Positions 54,282 to 62,821 of a stretch of 64,000 bases of DNA are shown piece after piece; the first letter of the stretch is position 1; every line of letters starts with the position of its first letter. Both the position numbers and the translations under genes were made by a program. The notes beneath the pieces were generated by a model. The model ran no database searches and was not told where the DNA came from. It saw only the letters and a program-made list of their open reading frames with translations. The DNA comes from Pseudomonadota bacterium (lineage in GTDB: Bacteria; Pseudomonadota; Alphaproteobacteria; Rhizobiales; Pleomorphomonadaceae), in the NCBI GenBank assembly GCA_018262575.1, contig JAGSYU010000003.1, forward strand, positions 1-64,000, read 5' to 3'.

Positions 54282-55682
54282 TCAGCGGTAAACGTCGCGC
54301 TTGCCCTCACGCACCTTGCGCATCATCGTCTCGGAATAGCGGGCGATCTTCGGTTCCATGGTGGCGACCTCGGCGGCCACCGCCTTCTCGCCGGCCGCGC
54401 AGGTGTCCTCGGAACCGTAGTCGATCATGTATTCCATAAACGACGACAAGGCATTCGGCCCGCACATTTCGCGGATAAGGCCTGGCTTTGCAAGGTCCAT
54501 GAAGTCGGCACCGGTACGGCCCATGCGATAGCAGGCGGTGCAGAAGGACGGCACGCAGCCGCTGGCGGCGATGTCGCGCACCACTTCGTCGAGCGGGCGG
54601 TGGTCGCCGCGGGTGAACTGGGCGGCCTGCTCCTCGACCGGCGTGGCGTAGCCACCGGGATTGGTACGGCTACCGCCGGAGATCTGCGACACGCCGAGCC
54701 GGAAGGCATCGCGGCGCATTTCCGGGTTCTCGCGCGTCGACAGGATGATGCCGGTGTACGGCACGGCGAGGCGCAGGATGGCAATGATCTTCTTGAAATC
54801 GGTATCGGACACGGCATGGGGCGGCGCCATCGACACGTCGGAGCCGAAGGCCGGCTCCATGCGCGGCACCGAAAGGGTGTGCGGACCGACGCCAAAGGCG
54901 TCCTCCAGATGGGCGATGTGCTGCATGGTGGCCAGCACCTCGAAGCGCCAGTCGTGCAGCCCGAACAGCGGACCGATGCCGACGTCGTCGATACCGGCCG
55001 CCATGGCGCGGTCCATCACCGACACGCGCCAGTCGAAGTCGGCCTTGGCGCCCGACGGATGCATCGCCTCGTAGACCTTGCGGTTGTAGGTCTCCTGGAA
55101 CAGTTGGTAGGTGCCGATGCCGGTTTCCTTCAGGCGACGGAATTCATCGGTTTCCAGCGGGGCGACGTTGACGTTGATGCGGCGGATCTCGCCGCGGCCG
55201 CGCTTGACCGAATAGATGCGCTCGATGGCATCGACGAGATACTGGAAGCCGGTCTTGGGGAAGGCTTCGCCGCCGATCAGCAGCAGGCGCTTGTGGCCCT
55301 GGTCGATCAGCGCAGCCGTCTCCGCCTCGATCTCCTCCATGGTCAGGATCTTGCGATCGAGTTCCGTGTTGGACCGGCGGAAGGCGCAGTAGACGCATTC
55401 GTTGAGGCAAATGTTGGAGAAATAGAGCGGCGCGAACAGGACGATGCGCGGGCCGTAGATTTCCGTCTTCACCTTCTCGGCGGTGTGGAACAACTCGGCC
55501 ATCAGGTCGGGATCGGTGACGGCGCAGAGAACGGCAACGTCGTCTTCCGACAGGCCGCCGAGCGTCGCCGCCTTGTCGAGGATCTCGCGCACCCGCAACC
55601 GGTCGGCGCCAGCGGTGGTGGCGGCGATCTCCGCCTCGATGCGGGTTTCGTCGAGCCAGGTGATCCGTTCGGTCTTCGTCAT
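54282..55682 (-). CDS. hydG: [FeFe]-hydrogenase H-cluster maturase HydG (radical SAM tyrosine lyase)
   Basis: The 466-residue enzyme has CX3CX2C at Cys92, Cys96 and Cys99 (CLNECVYC) and the C-terminal CX2CX22C motif at Cys381, Cys384 and Cys407, which binds the auxiliary cluster. The auxiliary motif separates HydG from the related ThiH. HydG splits tyrosine into p-cresol, CO and cyanide and builds an Fe(CO)2(CN) synthon. It is the first gene of the operon with aspA and hydF. A good FNR/FixK-type site lies about 82 bp upstream of its start. Confidence 0.97.
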   Translation of the reverse strand: MTKTERITWLDETRIEAEIAATTAGADRLRVREILDKAATLGGLSEDDVAVLCAVTDPDLMAELFHTAEKVKTEIYGPRIVLFAPLYFSNICLNECVYCAFRRSNTELDRKILTMEEIEAETAALIDQGHKRLLLIGGEAFPKTGFQYLVDAIERIYSVKRGRGEIRRINVNVAPLETDEFRRLKETGIGTYQLFQETYNRKVYEAMHPSGAKADFDWRVSVMDRAMAAGIDDVGIGPLFGLHDWRFEVLATMQHIAHLEDAFGVGPHTLSVPRMEPAFGSDVSMAPPHAVSDTDFKKIIAILRLAVPYTGIILSTRENPEMRRDAFRLGVSQISGGSRTNPGGYATPVEEQAAQFTRGDHRPLDEVVRDIAASGCVPSFCTACYRMGRTGADFMDLAKPGLIREMCGPNALSSFMEYMIDYGSEDTCAAGEKAVAAEVATMEPKIARYSETMMRKVREGKRDVYR

Positions 55683-55757
55683 CGTCTCAGCCTTTCACCG
55701 GCCCGTCCGCCGGAGCTTGTCCGCAAGTGACACTGCCCGAACTCGATCAACAACGAT

Positions 55758-55771
55758 TTGCGCGAGATCAA
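55758..55771 (-). promoter_or_regulatory. FNR/FixK-type anaerobic activator site upstream of hydG
   Basis: On the minus strand it reads TTGATCTCGCGCAA: one perfect FNR half-site TTGAT and a second half CGCAA, matching the FixK pattern TTG[AC]-N6-[TG]CAA exactly. The centre is 82 bp before the hydG ATG. If it acts at -41.5, transcription would start about 40 bp before the ATG. The divergent MarR-type gene starts about 160 bp to the other side. Confidence 0.55.
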
Positions 55772-55925
55772 TCCTAACTCGGTTAAACTGGACCTGCGGA
55801 GTAATAAAAGCGGGGAAGTCATGTCCGGGTAGCTTCGACCCCAACGGTCTCACGGTTTGTGGTCCGGCGTTTCCTGTCAGTGCAAAAGCGGATAGGGTTT
55901 AGGTGATTCAGCGAGGATTGTTCGA

Positions 55926-56471
55926 ATGAACGAAAGGGACAACGAAGCCTTGTCCGGCAGCGCGGCGCGCCGGGAGAATGGCCTCCGCGACCGGGGCCGC
56001 CTCCGGGACGTGTCCCGTTCGCTGCCGATCGCCCTTTTGAGGACACGGGAAGCGGTGATGCGGCAGTTCCGACCGGTGCTCAGGTCGGTTGACCTTACCG
56101 AGCAGCAGTGGCGGGTGCTGCGGGCGCTCGATTCGGTGCCGGAAATCGACGCGACAGGCCTTGCGATGGCGACCTTCCTGTTGCCTCCGTCGCTGTCGCG
56201 CATCCTCCGCGATCTCGAGGGGCGGCAACTGATCAGCCGGCGTCCCGATCCCGCCGACCTCCGGGCCTGGCTAATCTCGCTGACACCCGAAGGACGGAAA
56301 ACCATCGACGCGGCGGGAGTCTGGGCCGAGACTGTCTATGCGGCGATGACGGCCCGGATCGGCCAGGAACGCCTCGACACGCTGATGCAGCTCTTGCGAG
56401 ATATCGAGCAGGACCTTGATGTGCCGCTCACCGGCCACGGCGGCGTGGCGTCTGACCCACGCGCCGAGTAA
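55926..56471 (+). CDS. MarR-family transcriptional regulator (HpaR-like)
   Basis: The 181-residue protein has an unusually long, charged N-terminus (about 30 residues) and then a MarR winged HTH. SLPIALLRTREAVMRQFRPV and LTEQQWRVLRALD resemble HpaR, the regulator of homoprotocatechuate degradation, but no hpa genes are near. It is divergent from hydG and is followed after 12 bp by a DUF1349 gene and an ABC ATPase gene, which it may control. Confidence 0.85.
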   Translation: MNERDNEALSGSAARRENGLRDRGRLRDVSRSLPIALLRTREAVMRQFRPVLRSVDLTEQQWRVLRALDSVPEIDATGLAMATFLLPPSLSRILRDLEGRQLISRRPDPADLRAWLISLTPEGRKTIDAAGVWAETVYAAMTARIGQERLDTLMQLLRDIEQDLDVPLTGHGGVASDPRAE

Positions 56472-56483
56472 TCAGGAGGAGAC

Positions 56484-57071
56484 ATGTTGAAGACAGGATT
56501 TACCGGCGGGGCTTGGCTGAACGAGCCCTCCCGCTGGAGCATCGACGGCGATCAACTGACGCTGACCACCGAGGCCGAGACCGACTTCTGGCGCGAAACC
56601 TATTATGCCTTCGTTCACGACAACGGCCACGCCTACACGCTGCCGGCCGACGACGGCTTCACCGCCATGGTGCGCGTCCGCGCCGACTATACGGCCAACT
56701 TCGACCAGGCCGGCCTCATGCTTTACCTCGACGAGCGGCACTGGCTGAAATGTGGCGTCGAGCTGACCGACGGCGACCGCTTTCTGTCGGTGGTGGTAAC
56801 CAATGGTCGCTCCGACTGGTCGGTCTGCCAGCCGTTCCGCGAACTCGACGATTTCCGGCTGCGCCTGACGGTGAAAGATGGCTCGGTGCTGGTCCATGCC
56901 TCTCGCGACGGCGCCGTCTGGTCGATGCTGCGGGTTGCCGCCTTTGCGCCGGCGCCGCGCTATCGCGTCGGGCCGATGGCCTGCTCGCCGTCGCGGGCCG
57001 GTCTTGATGTGACATTCTCCGACTTTTCAATCGGCCCAGCCTCCACCGAGCCGCTGCACGCTGACGCCTGA
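56484..57071 (+). CDS. DUF1349 protein (concanavalin-like beta-sandwich)
   Basis: The 195-residue protein without a signal peptide has the DUF1349 pattern: TETDFWRETYYAF-like start, DYTANFDQAGLMLYLDERHW near residues 72-91, LKCGVELTDGDRFLSVVVTN and the C-terminal VGPMACSP. Members are cytosolic beta-sandwich proteins of unclear, possibly carbohydrate-related function. AGGAGGA precedes the ATG. It sits between a MarR regulator gene and an ABC ATPase gene with gaps of 12 and 17 bp, so the three are probably one operon. Confidence 0.8.
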   Translation: MLKTGFTGGAWLNEPSRWSIDGDQLTLTTEAETDFWRETYYAFVHDNGHAYTLPADDGFTAMVRVRADYTANFDQAGLMLYLDERHWLKCGVELTDGDRFLSVVVTNGRSDWSVCQPFRELDDFRLRLTVKDGSVLVHASRDGAVWSMLRVAAFAPAPRYRVGPMACSPSRAGLDVTFSDFSIGPASTEPLHADA

Positions 57072-57088
57072 CATATCGGAGGTTTTCC

Positions 57089-57892
57089 ATGTTTGCTGCA
57101 CCTGCCATCCAGTTGGCCGGCGTCGGAAAGTTGTTTTCGGCCGAGGCGGGCGGAAGCGTGACGGCATTGAGTGGCGTCGATCTCAAAGTGGCGACCGGCG
57201 AGTTCGTGGCGCTGATCGGCCCGTCCGGCTGCGGCAAGAGCACCATCCTGAGGCTGGTCGCCGGTCTTGACCGGCCGAGCGACGGGTCGGTGACCGTCCA
57301 TGGCGGCGATCCGGAGGCGCTCAGCCGGGCCCATAAGCTGGGATTCGCCTTCCAGGACGCGGCGCTGCTGCCGTGGCTCGATGTCCGCAACAACATCGCC
57401 ATGCCCTTCCGCCTTGCCGGCGTCGACCAGAACATGGATCGCGTGGCGGCGCTGATCGACCTCGTCGGTCTTGCCGGCTTCGAGCGGGCCCGGCCGGACG
57501 AGTTGTCCGGCGGCATGCGCCAGCGGGTCGCCATCGCCCGGGCGCTGGTGCTCGAACCGGAGGTGCTGCTGCTCGACGAGCCGTTCGGCGCGCTCGACGC
57601 GGTGACTCGGCGGCAGATGAACCTTGAGCTGCAGCGTATCTGGAGCGCCGCGGGGACGACGACGCTGCTGGTCACCCATGCGGTCGATGAGGCGCTGTTT
57701 CTCGCCGACCGTGTGTTGGTGATGAGCCCGCGTCCCGGCCACATCGTCGAGGCGGTGACGGTGCCCTTCGGCCGGCCACGCGGGCCGGCGCTGCTGCGCG
57801 AGGCTGCCTTCCATGCGCTAGAGGACCGGCTGACCGAGGCGCTGATTCCGGATGTCACAGATCAACCGGAACGCATCCAGCCTATTGCGTAG
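57089..57892 (+). CDS. ABC transporter ATP-binding protein, nitrate/sulfonate/taurine type, orphan
   Basis: The 267-residue ATPase has Walker [14 protein letters not shown]-loop [12 protein letters not shown], signature [15 protein letters not shown], Walker [13 protein letters not shown] and switch His in [10 protein letters not shown]. The LLPW and VDEAL details fit the SsuB/TauB/NrtD group. The matching permease and binding protein are not adjacent; a tRNA gene follows. GGAGG precedes the ATG. Confidence 0.9.
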   Translation: MFAAPAIQLAGVGKLFSAEAGGSVTALSGVDLKVATGEFVALIGPSGCGKSTILRLVAGLDRPSDGSVTVHGGDPEALSRAHKLGFAFQDAALLPWLDVRNNIAMPFRLAGVDQNMDRVAALIDLVGLAGFERARPDELSGGMRQRVAIARALVLEPEVLLLDEPFGALDAVTRRQMNLELQRIWSAAGTTTLLVTHAVDEALFLADRVLVMSPRPGHIVEAVTVPFGRPRGPALLREAAFHALEDRLTEALIPDVTDQPERIQPIA

Positions 57893-57932
57893 CCGCTTCT
57901 GAGACGCTAGGTAAACTCCCACGTTTCGGTCG

Positions 57933-58009
57933 CGGGGCATAGCGCAGCCTGGTAGCGCACCTGCTTTGGGAGCAGGGGGTCGCAAGTTCGAATCTTGCTG
58001 CCCCGACCA
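57933..58009 (+). tRNA. tRNA-Pro (anticodon TGG)
   Basis: A 77-nt cloverleaf with encoded CCA. The acceptor CGGGGCA (57933-57939) pairs with TGCCCCG (57999-58005). The anticodon stem CCTGC/GCAGG encloses loop TTTGGGA with anticodon TGG. The T-loop reads TTCGAAT. Confidence 0.96.
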
Positions 58010-58080
58010 AACGTCGGCCCTCGATCGCGGCCCCGCCCGCGAATGGCGGGTCGGGACGGCGACAGAGGAGAAGGGCCATC

Positions 58081-58386
58081 ATGACGGCGCGAATCTACAA
58101 GCCTGCCAAGACTGCCATGCAGTCCGGACGTGGTCGTACCGAGCGCTGGCTGCTGGAATTCGAGCCCGAGACGCCCAAGAGGATCGAGCCTTTGATGGGC
58201 TACACCTCCTCCGCCGACATGCGCCAGCAGGTGCGTCTTTCCTTCGACACACGCGAGGAGGCGATCGCCTATGCGGTGCGTGAGGGCCTCGCCTATCAGG
58301 TGATGGAGCCCAAGGAGCGGACGCCGAAGAAGCTGTCCTATTCCGACAATTTCAAATACGCCAAGGCGGAAACCTGGACGCACTGA
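58081..58386 (+). CDS. NADH dehydrogenase (complex I) accessory subunit, NDUFS4 family
   Basis: The 101-residue protein is of the ETC complex I subunit (NDUFS4) family, typical of alphaproteobacteria and mitochondria. It contains ARIYKPAKTAMQSGRGRTER, a central WLLEFEPETP, then FDTREEAIAYAVREGLAYQV and the C-terminal YSDNFKYAKAETWTH. It sits at the peripheral arm of complex I, not in the nuo operon. A GAGGAGAAGG site precedes the ATG. It lies between two tRNA genes. Confidence 0.9.
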   Translation: MTARIYKPAKTAMQSGRGRTERWLLEFEPETPKRIEPLMGYTSSADMRQQVRLSFDTREEAIAYAVREGLAYQVMEPKERTPKKLSYSDNFKYAKAETWTH

Positions 58387-58432
58387 CGCGGCCATCCCTA
58401 GCCATTTCCAGCCGGCCGCCCACCGGCCCGAT

Positions 58433-58509
58433 GACTCCATAGCTCAGCTGGATAGAGCAGCCGCCTTCTAAGCGGCAGGTCGCAGGTTCGAGCCCTGCTG
58501 GAGTCGCCA
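58433..58509 (+). tRNA. tRNA-Arg (anticodon TCT)
   Basis: A 77-nt cloverleaf with encoded CCA. The acceptor GACTCCA (58433-58439) pairs with TGGAGTC (58499-58505), and GCCA follows. The anticodon stem GCCGC/GCGGC encloses CTTCTAA with anticodon TCT. The T-loop reads TTCGAGC. Confidence 0.96.
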
Positions 58510-58622
58510 TTCTCAGCCCTATGCTCGTTTCAATGAGCCAGCGCTTCGCCAGTGCCGTTTTCCAGGTACTCTGTGAAATGGCGCCGGAATTGCTTGCCGA
58601 TAACGATTGCAGGAGTGGATCC

Positions 58623-58997
58623 ATGGACGTGACGCGTGTCGGACGGCGGCTTTTTCAGGTGGCGGGCGTCATGTCTCTCAGCGCAATCGCGGTGCTGTCC
58701 ATCCTGCCGGGGGCCGAGCGCCCGCACGTCTTCGGCTCGGGGAATGTCGAGCATTTCCTTGCCTATGCCGGCGCGGCCTTCTTCGCCTCGTCGCTGCCGG
58801 CGCTGCGCGGATGGCGGATCGTGCTGTGGCTATCGGCCGCCTCGCTGCTCTTTGAGGGGCTGCAGATGTTCATTCCCGGTCGCGGTCCCGGTCTCGACAA
58901 CTGGATCGCCTCGTCCGTTGGCGCCGCCACCGGCCTTGTCCTCGCCCGCGCCTTTGCCACCATCGCTCGCGCGACCGTGTCGATCGCCTCGCGCTGA
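58623..58997 (+). CDS. VanZ-family membrane protein
   Basis: The 124-residue protein has four hydrophobic segments and the VanZ pattern: LSILPGAERP, then NVEHFLAYAGAAFFAS near residues 40-55, and LLFEGLQMFIPGRGPGLDNWIAS-like region, given here as EGLQMFIPGRGPGLDNW. VanZ relatives are common small membrane proteins; the role outside vancomycin operons is unclear. AGGAG seven bases upstream decides ATG 58623, although the frame is open to 58521. Confidence 0.8.
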   Translation: MDVTRVGRRLFQVAGVMSLSAIAVLSILPGAERPHVFGSGNVEHFLAYAGAAFFASSLPALRGWRIVLWLSAASLLFEGLQMFIPGRGPGLDNWIASSVGAATGLVLARAFATIARATVSIASR

Positions 58998-59000
58998 GCC

Positions 59001-59777
59001 TCAGCCGGCCACCACCAGTTCCACGCCGGACTGCCGGAGCGCCGCTGCCAGCTTGTCCGGTGGCGCGGCGTCGGTGACCAGCGCGTCGACGTCCCGCCAC
59101 GGCGCATAGCGCGAGGGAAAAATGGCGTCGAACTTGGATTGGTCGGCCACCACCACGCATTTGGCCGCCCGCGCCACCATCGCCGTATAGACGGCACCGC
59201 ATTCGAGCAATGCTTCCGACGGACCGTCGGCGGCAAGGCCCGAGGCGCCGGTGATGGCATAGTCGGCGTAGAAATTGCTCAGGAAGGAGACGGTGTGCAC
59301 GCCAACGGTGGCGCCTTCGCTGGCGTGATAGTCGCCGGGCAGCATCAGTACCTTGATGGTCGGGTTGAAGGCCAGCACCGTCGCCACGCCGAAGGAATGG
59401 GTGATGACGGTGATGTTCTTCATCTCGACGGCGATGCGGCGGGCAACATGAACGGTGGTGGCGCCCGAGCCGATCATCAGCACGTGGCCGTCGCCGATCA
59501 CTTTCAGCGCGGCGCGCGCCATGCGCTGGCGCTCATCGACAAACAGCCGATGGCGCTCGGTGACCGACGGCTCGCTGGACAGCGGCCGGACGGCACCGCC
59601 ATAGGTGCGGTTCAACAGGCCCTGCGTCGTCAGTTCGTCGAGGTCGCGGCGGATGGTCTCGGTGGAGACGGCGAGCCGGCGAGCGAGTTCGGCGACGCGA
59701 AGCGACGGGCTCGAATCGAGTTCGGCCAGGATCTGCGTCTGCCGCGATGACTTGGTTCGCTTCATGCTACGCGCCAT
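59001..59777 (-). CDS. DeoR-family transcriptional regulator
   Basis: The 258-residue protein has an N-terminal DeoR HTH (LRVAELARRLAVSTETIRRD, about residues 26-45) and the DeoRC sensor domain (about 80-240, with VLMIGSGATTVHVARRI). Members respond to phosphorylated sugars. It lies 201 bp downstream of, and on the same strand as, the polyamine-type ABC operon, with a hairpin between them, so it may or may not be co-transcribed. An ATG four codons later is an alternative start. Confidence 0.9.
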   Translation of the reverse strand: MARSMKRTKSSRQTQILAELDSSPSLRVAELARRLAVSTETIRRDLDELTTQGLLNRTYGGAVRPLSSEPSVTERHRLFVDERQRMARAALKVIGDGHVLMIGSGATTVHVARRIAVEMKNITVITHSFGVATVLAFNPTIKVLMLPGDYHASEGATVGVHTVSFLSNFYADYAITGASGLAADGPSEALLECGAVYTAMVARAAKCVVVADQSKFDAIFPSRYAPWRDVDALVTDAAPPDKLAAALRQSGVELVVAG

Positions 59778-59940
59778 GTTTCCGTTTGGCGGTCCGGCTC
59801 CGCGCCGACTCGGCCATCCCCTTGATCAGTGAGGTTTTCAGGTCGGGGTGGGGGTGGTCAAGGTGCCTTTATTCCAGCCTCAGTTGCTGGCGACTTCCGG
59901 CCTTGGCCCTCGCGCTCCGCGCGGGTGCTGCTTGGCGCCG

Positions 59941-59960
59941 AACGCCGCCGACGCGGCGTT
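59941..59960 (-). terminator. Hairpin downstream of the polyamine-type ABC operon
   Basis: A perfect 8-bp stem (AACGCCGC at 59941-59948, GCGGCGTT at 59953-59960) with a 4-nt loop, 18 bp after the last permease stop. No T run follows. The remaining 160 bp up to the DeoR gene show nothing else clear. Confidence 0.45.
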
Positions 59961-59978
59961 ACGCGCGTGTCTTGCTGC

Positions 59979-60797
59979 TCAGCCCTCGCGCGCCCGGAGG
60001 TCGGCGCGCTTTTTGAGGAGAAGGCGGACGAGCCCCCCAGCGAGAAGAAGCGCCGCCGCGGTCAGCGTGCTCATGGTGCCGAGCGCCGGCACCATCGGCG
60101 TATAGCCGGCGACCATCTTGGAATAGAGCCATTTCGGGATCGTCGAGTCGGCACCCGCCGTGTAGAGCGACAGCGGAAAGTTGCCCCAGGACAGCAGGAA
60201 GGCAAACAGCGCGCCCGACCAGATGCCCGGCCAGAGGATCGGCAGCGTCACCGTGCGGAGCGTGAACAGACGCGAGGCGCCAAGGTCGCTCGCTGCCTCC
60301 TCCAGCACCGGATCGAAGCTGAACACCTGGATGGCGATGACCAGCGTCACCACCGGCACGATCCAGACGAGGTGGGCGACCACGGCCGTCTTCCAGCTGG
60401 GGCTGATGCCGAGCGCGTTGAACCACAGGAGCAGCGCGAGGCCGAGCACCGGTTGCGGGAAGAAGATCGGCAGCAGCAACAGGCGCTGGAAGGCGCGGCG
60501 CCCCTTCCAGGGATAGCGGGCGAAGGCCAGCGCGCCGAAGAAGGCGAACAGAACGCTGAGCACGGTGACGATCAGGGCGATCAGCACCGAGTTCTGCACG
60601 AGGACGTGGATTTCGAAGGAGTCCCAGGTCTTGCCCCACCATTCGCCGGAGAAGACCCTGATGGGAAAGGCGAAGTAGCGGCCCTTGGACAGACCGGCCA
60701 GCGCGCCGCAGGCGATCGGCAGGTAGATCGCCAGCACGACGAAGGCGGTCCAGGCGCGGATAAGGAAATGGGTGCGGGTACGGCCGACGGTCTGCAT
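59979..60797 (-). CDS. potC: ABC transporter permease, PotC type
   Basis: The 272-residue inner-membrane protein has six TM segments and the permease loop EEAASDLGASRLFTLRTVTLP (the EAA motif, about residues 165-185). It is the second permease of a spermidine/putrescine-type importer. It follows potB after 3 bp. The substrate could be a polyamine or another small cation or opine. Confidence 0.88.
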   Translation of the reverse strand: MQTVGRTRTHFLIRAWTAFVVLAIYLPIACGALAGLSKGRYFAFPIRVFSGEWWGKTWDSFEIHVLVQNSVLIALIVTVLSVLFAFFGALAFARYPWKGRRAFQRLLLLPIFFPQPVLGLALLLWFNALGISPSWKTAVVAHLVWIVPVVTLVIAIQVFSFDPVLEEAASDLGASRLFTLRTVTLPILWPGIWSGALFAFLLSWGNFPLSLYTAGADSTIPKWLYSKMVAGYTPMVPALGTMSTLTAAALLLAGGLVRLLLKKRADLRAREG

Positions 60798-60800
60798 GGA

Positions 60801-61637
60801 TCAGCGCTTTCCGAGGATCTTGTCGAGGTCGATCCGGGCCATGGCGGTGAGCGCCAGCCCCGAGACGATGAGGACGAGGATGAGGGCGAGCGCCGATCCC
60901 ATTGGCCAGTTCTGGGCGTAGGTGAAGGCCACTTCGATGTCCTGGGTGATGGTGATCACCGACTGTCCGCCGAGGATCTTGGCCTCGGCCACGGCACCGG
61001 CGGCCAGCACGAAGGTGAGCAGCGCGCCAATCAGAATGCCGGGCATGGCGAGCGGGAGTTCCACCTCGCGCCAGATCATCAGCCGCCCTGCCCCAAGGTC
61101 GCTGGCAGCATCGACGAGGTCGCGCGGGATCATGGCGATGCCGAGCGTCATCGGGAACAGCATGAACGGCAGGTAGACATAGACCATGCCGAACAGCGTG
61201 ATGCCGGGCGTGTAGAGCAGCTCTGGCCCGCCGGAAAAGCCGAACCACTTCAGCGCGCCATCGAGCACGCCGTTCTTGATGAAGAACAGCACCCAGCCGT
61301 AGAGGCGGACGTTTTCGGAGACGAACAGCGGGAAGACGAACAGCACCGACGCAATCGGATAGCAGATCACAAGCAGGATGGCGACGCAGCAGAAGGCCAG
61401 CGCCAGCGCCCAGACGAAAGACGTCCAGACGGTATTGGAGGGATCGACGATCGCCGCGAAATTCGCCAGCGTGAAGGAGCGGAAGACGTCGAAGCTTTTG
61501 GGCGTCGCAAAGGCATAGGCGGCGACGGTAACGAGCGGGGCGAGGAACCCGGCGATGAGCAGGACCAGCACCGGCAGCGAAGCGCGGAGGCCGGGCGTGA
61601 GCTTCGCCTCAGGCGCGGACAGGGAGGTGTCGGCCAT
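60801..61637 (-). CDS. potB: ABC transporter permease, PotB type
   Basis: The 278-residue permease has six TM segments and the EAA loop LVDAASDLGAGRLMIWREVE. It pairs with the PotC-type permease encoded 3 bp downstream. It starts one base after the ATPase stop, so the genes are tightly coupled. Confidence 0.88.
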   Translation of the reverse strand: MADTSLSAPEAKLTPGLRASLPVLVLLIAGFLAPLVTVAAYAFATPKSFDVFRSFTLANFAAIVDPSNTVWTSFVWALALAFCCVAILLVICYPIASVLFVFPLFVSENVRLYGWVLFFIKNGVLDGALKWFGFSGGPELLYTPGITLFGMVYVYLPFMLFPMTLGIAMIPRDLVDAASDLGAGRLMIWREVELPLAMPGILIGALLTFVLAAGAVAEAKILGGQSVITITQDIEVAFTYAQNWPMGSALALILVLIVSGLALTAMARIDLDKILGKR

Positions 61638-61638
61638 C

Positions 61639-62745
61639 TCAGCCTCCCACCACGATGGCGTTCCGGGCGTCCCAGCCGATCGTCACCTCGCCGGTACCCT
61701 TCCAGGCAGCGGCGCGCGGCACTTCGACCAGGAAGGTGCGGCCGGTGCGGCTCCGCACCTGATACTGCAGGCGCGAGCCCAGCGAGTATTCGTTGAAGAT
61801 GGTGCCGACAATCGTGTTGTCGGCGACGGCGTCGTCGGTGACGAAGCGCATGTATTCGGGACGGATGACGACGGTCGCCTCGTCACCGTCGATGGAAAGG
61901 CCTGATGTCACCGCCACCGGCCTGCCGTCGCGGCGTAGCCAGCCGTCCGCCGAGCGGCGGATCGGCACGGTGTTCACCTCGCCGAAGAACTCGGCGACGA
62001 AACGGTCGGCCGGTGTCGAGTAGATCTGCTCGGGCGTGCCGATCTGCACCACCTTGCCGGCCCGCATGACGCCGATGCGGTCGGACATCACCATCGCCTC
62101 TTCAAGCGAGTGAGTGATGTAGACGAAGGTTTTGCCGCTTTCGCGGTGGAGGTCCTTGAGCTCCTTTTCCAGGAGCTTCTTGAGCTTGTAGTCCAATGCG
62201 GACAGCGGTTCGTCGAAGAACAGGACGTCTGGGTCGTAGGCGAAGGCGCGGGCCAGCGCCACGCGCTGCTTTTCGCCGCCCGAGCAGAGCATGACATTCT
62301 TGGCGTAGTAATCCTCGGGCAAGCGCACCTTGGCCATCAGTTCGAGCGCCCGCCTGCGCCGTTCCTCGGGCGCCATCTTGCGGACGCGCAGCGGGAATTC
62401 GATGTTGTCGCCGACCGTCATATGCGGAAAGAGCGCCAGCGACTGGAAGACGAGGCAGGTCGGCCGGCGATTGGAGGGGACGTCGTTGATCAGTTCACCG
62501 CGCAGCGTGATGTAGCCGTCGCTGGGGCTTTCGAGACCGGCCAGCATCCTGAGCAGCGTCGTCTTGCCGGAGCCGGACGGGCCGACGATGGTGACGAACT
62601 CGCCCTCCTCGATGTCGAGGTTGATGCCGTCGACCGCCGCGAAGCCATCGAACACCTTGCGGACGTCAACGAGCTGCAACACCGGCCGCGGCGTCTTTGA
62701 AACGGCGGGTGAAGCGGACACGGGAGAGACAGCAACAGACGACAT
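61639..62745 (-). CDS. potA: ABC transporter ATP-binding protein, PotA type
   Basis: The 368-residue ATPase has Walker A GPSGSGKTTLLRMLAG, signature region MLCSGGEKQRVALARAF, Walker B VLFFDEPLSALDYK, switch His in YITHSLEEAM and a C-terminal TOBE regulatory domain (about 290-365). The signature motif reads CSGGEKQR rather than LSGGQQQR. ATG 62745 with AGGA upstream was chosen; the frame stays open into the binding-protein gene. Confidence 0.9.
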   Translation of the reverse strand: MSSVAVSPVSASPAVSKTPRPVLQLVDVRKVFDGFAAVDGINLDIEEGEFVTIVGPSGSGKTTLLRMLAGLESPSDGYITLRGELINDVPSNRRPTCLVFQSLALFPHMTVGDNIEFPLRVRKMAPEERRRRALELMAKVRLPEDYYAKNVMLCSGGEKQRVALARAFAYDPDVLFFDEPLSALDYKLKKLLEKELKDLHRESGKTFVYITHSLEEAMVMSDRIGVMRAGKVVQIGTPEQIYSTPADRFVAEFFGEVNTVPIRRSADGWLRRDGRPVAVTSGLSIDGDEATVVIRPEYMRFVTDDAVADNTIVGTIFNEYSLGSRLQYQVRSRTGRTFLVEVPRAAAWKGTGEVTIGWDARNAIVVGG

Positions 62746-62821
62746 ATGGGGCAATCCTGACGGCGAAGACTGAGGGAAGAAACCGTCCGCTGGCAGCGGA
62801 CGGCGATCTTGAAAGGCGCGA

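Noticed and set aside
59829-61796. A 655-codon plus-strand open frame across the polyamine-type ABC operon
   Set aside because: Extremely charged, repetitive composition antisense to three clear transporter genes; no ribosome-binding site or domain.
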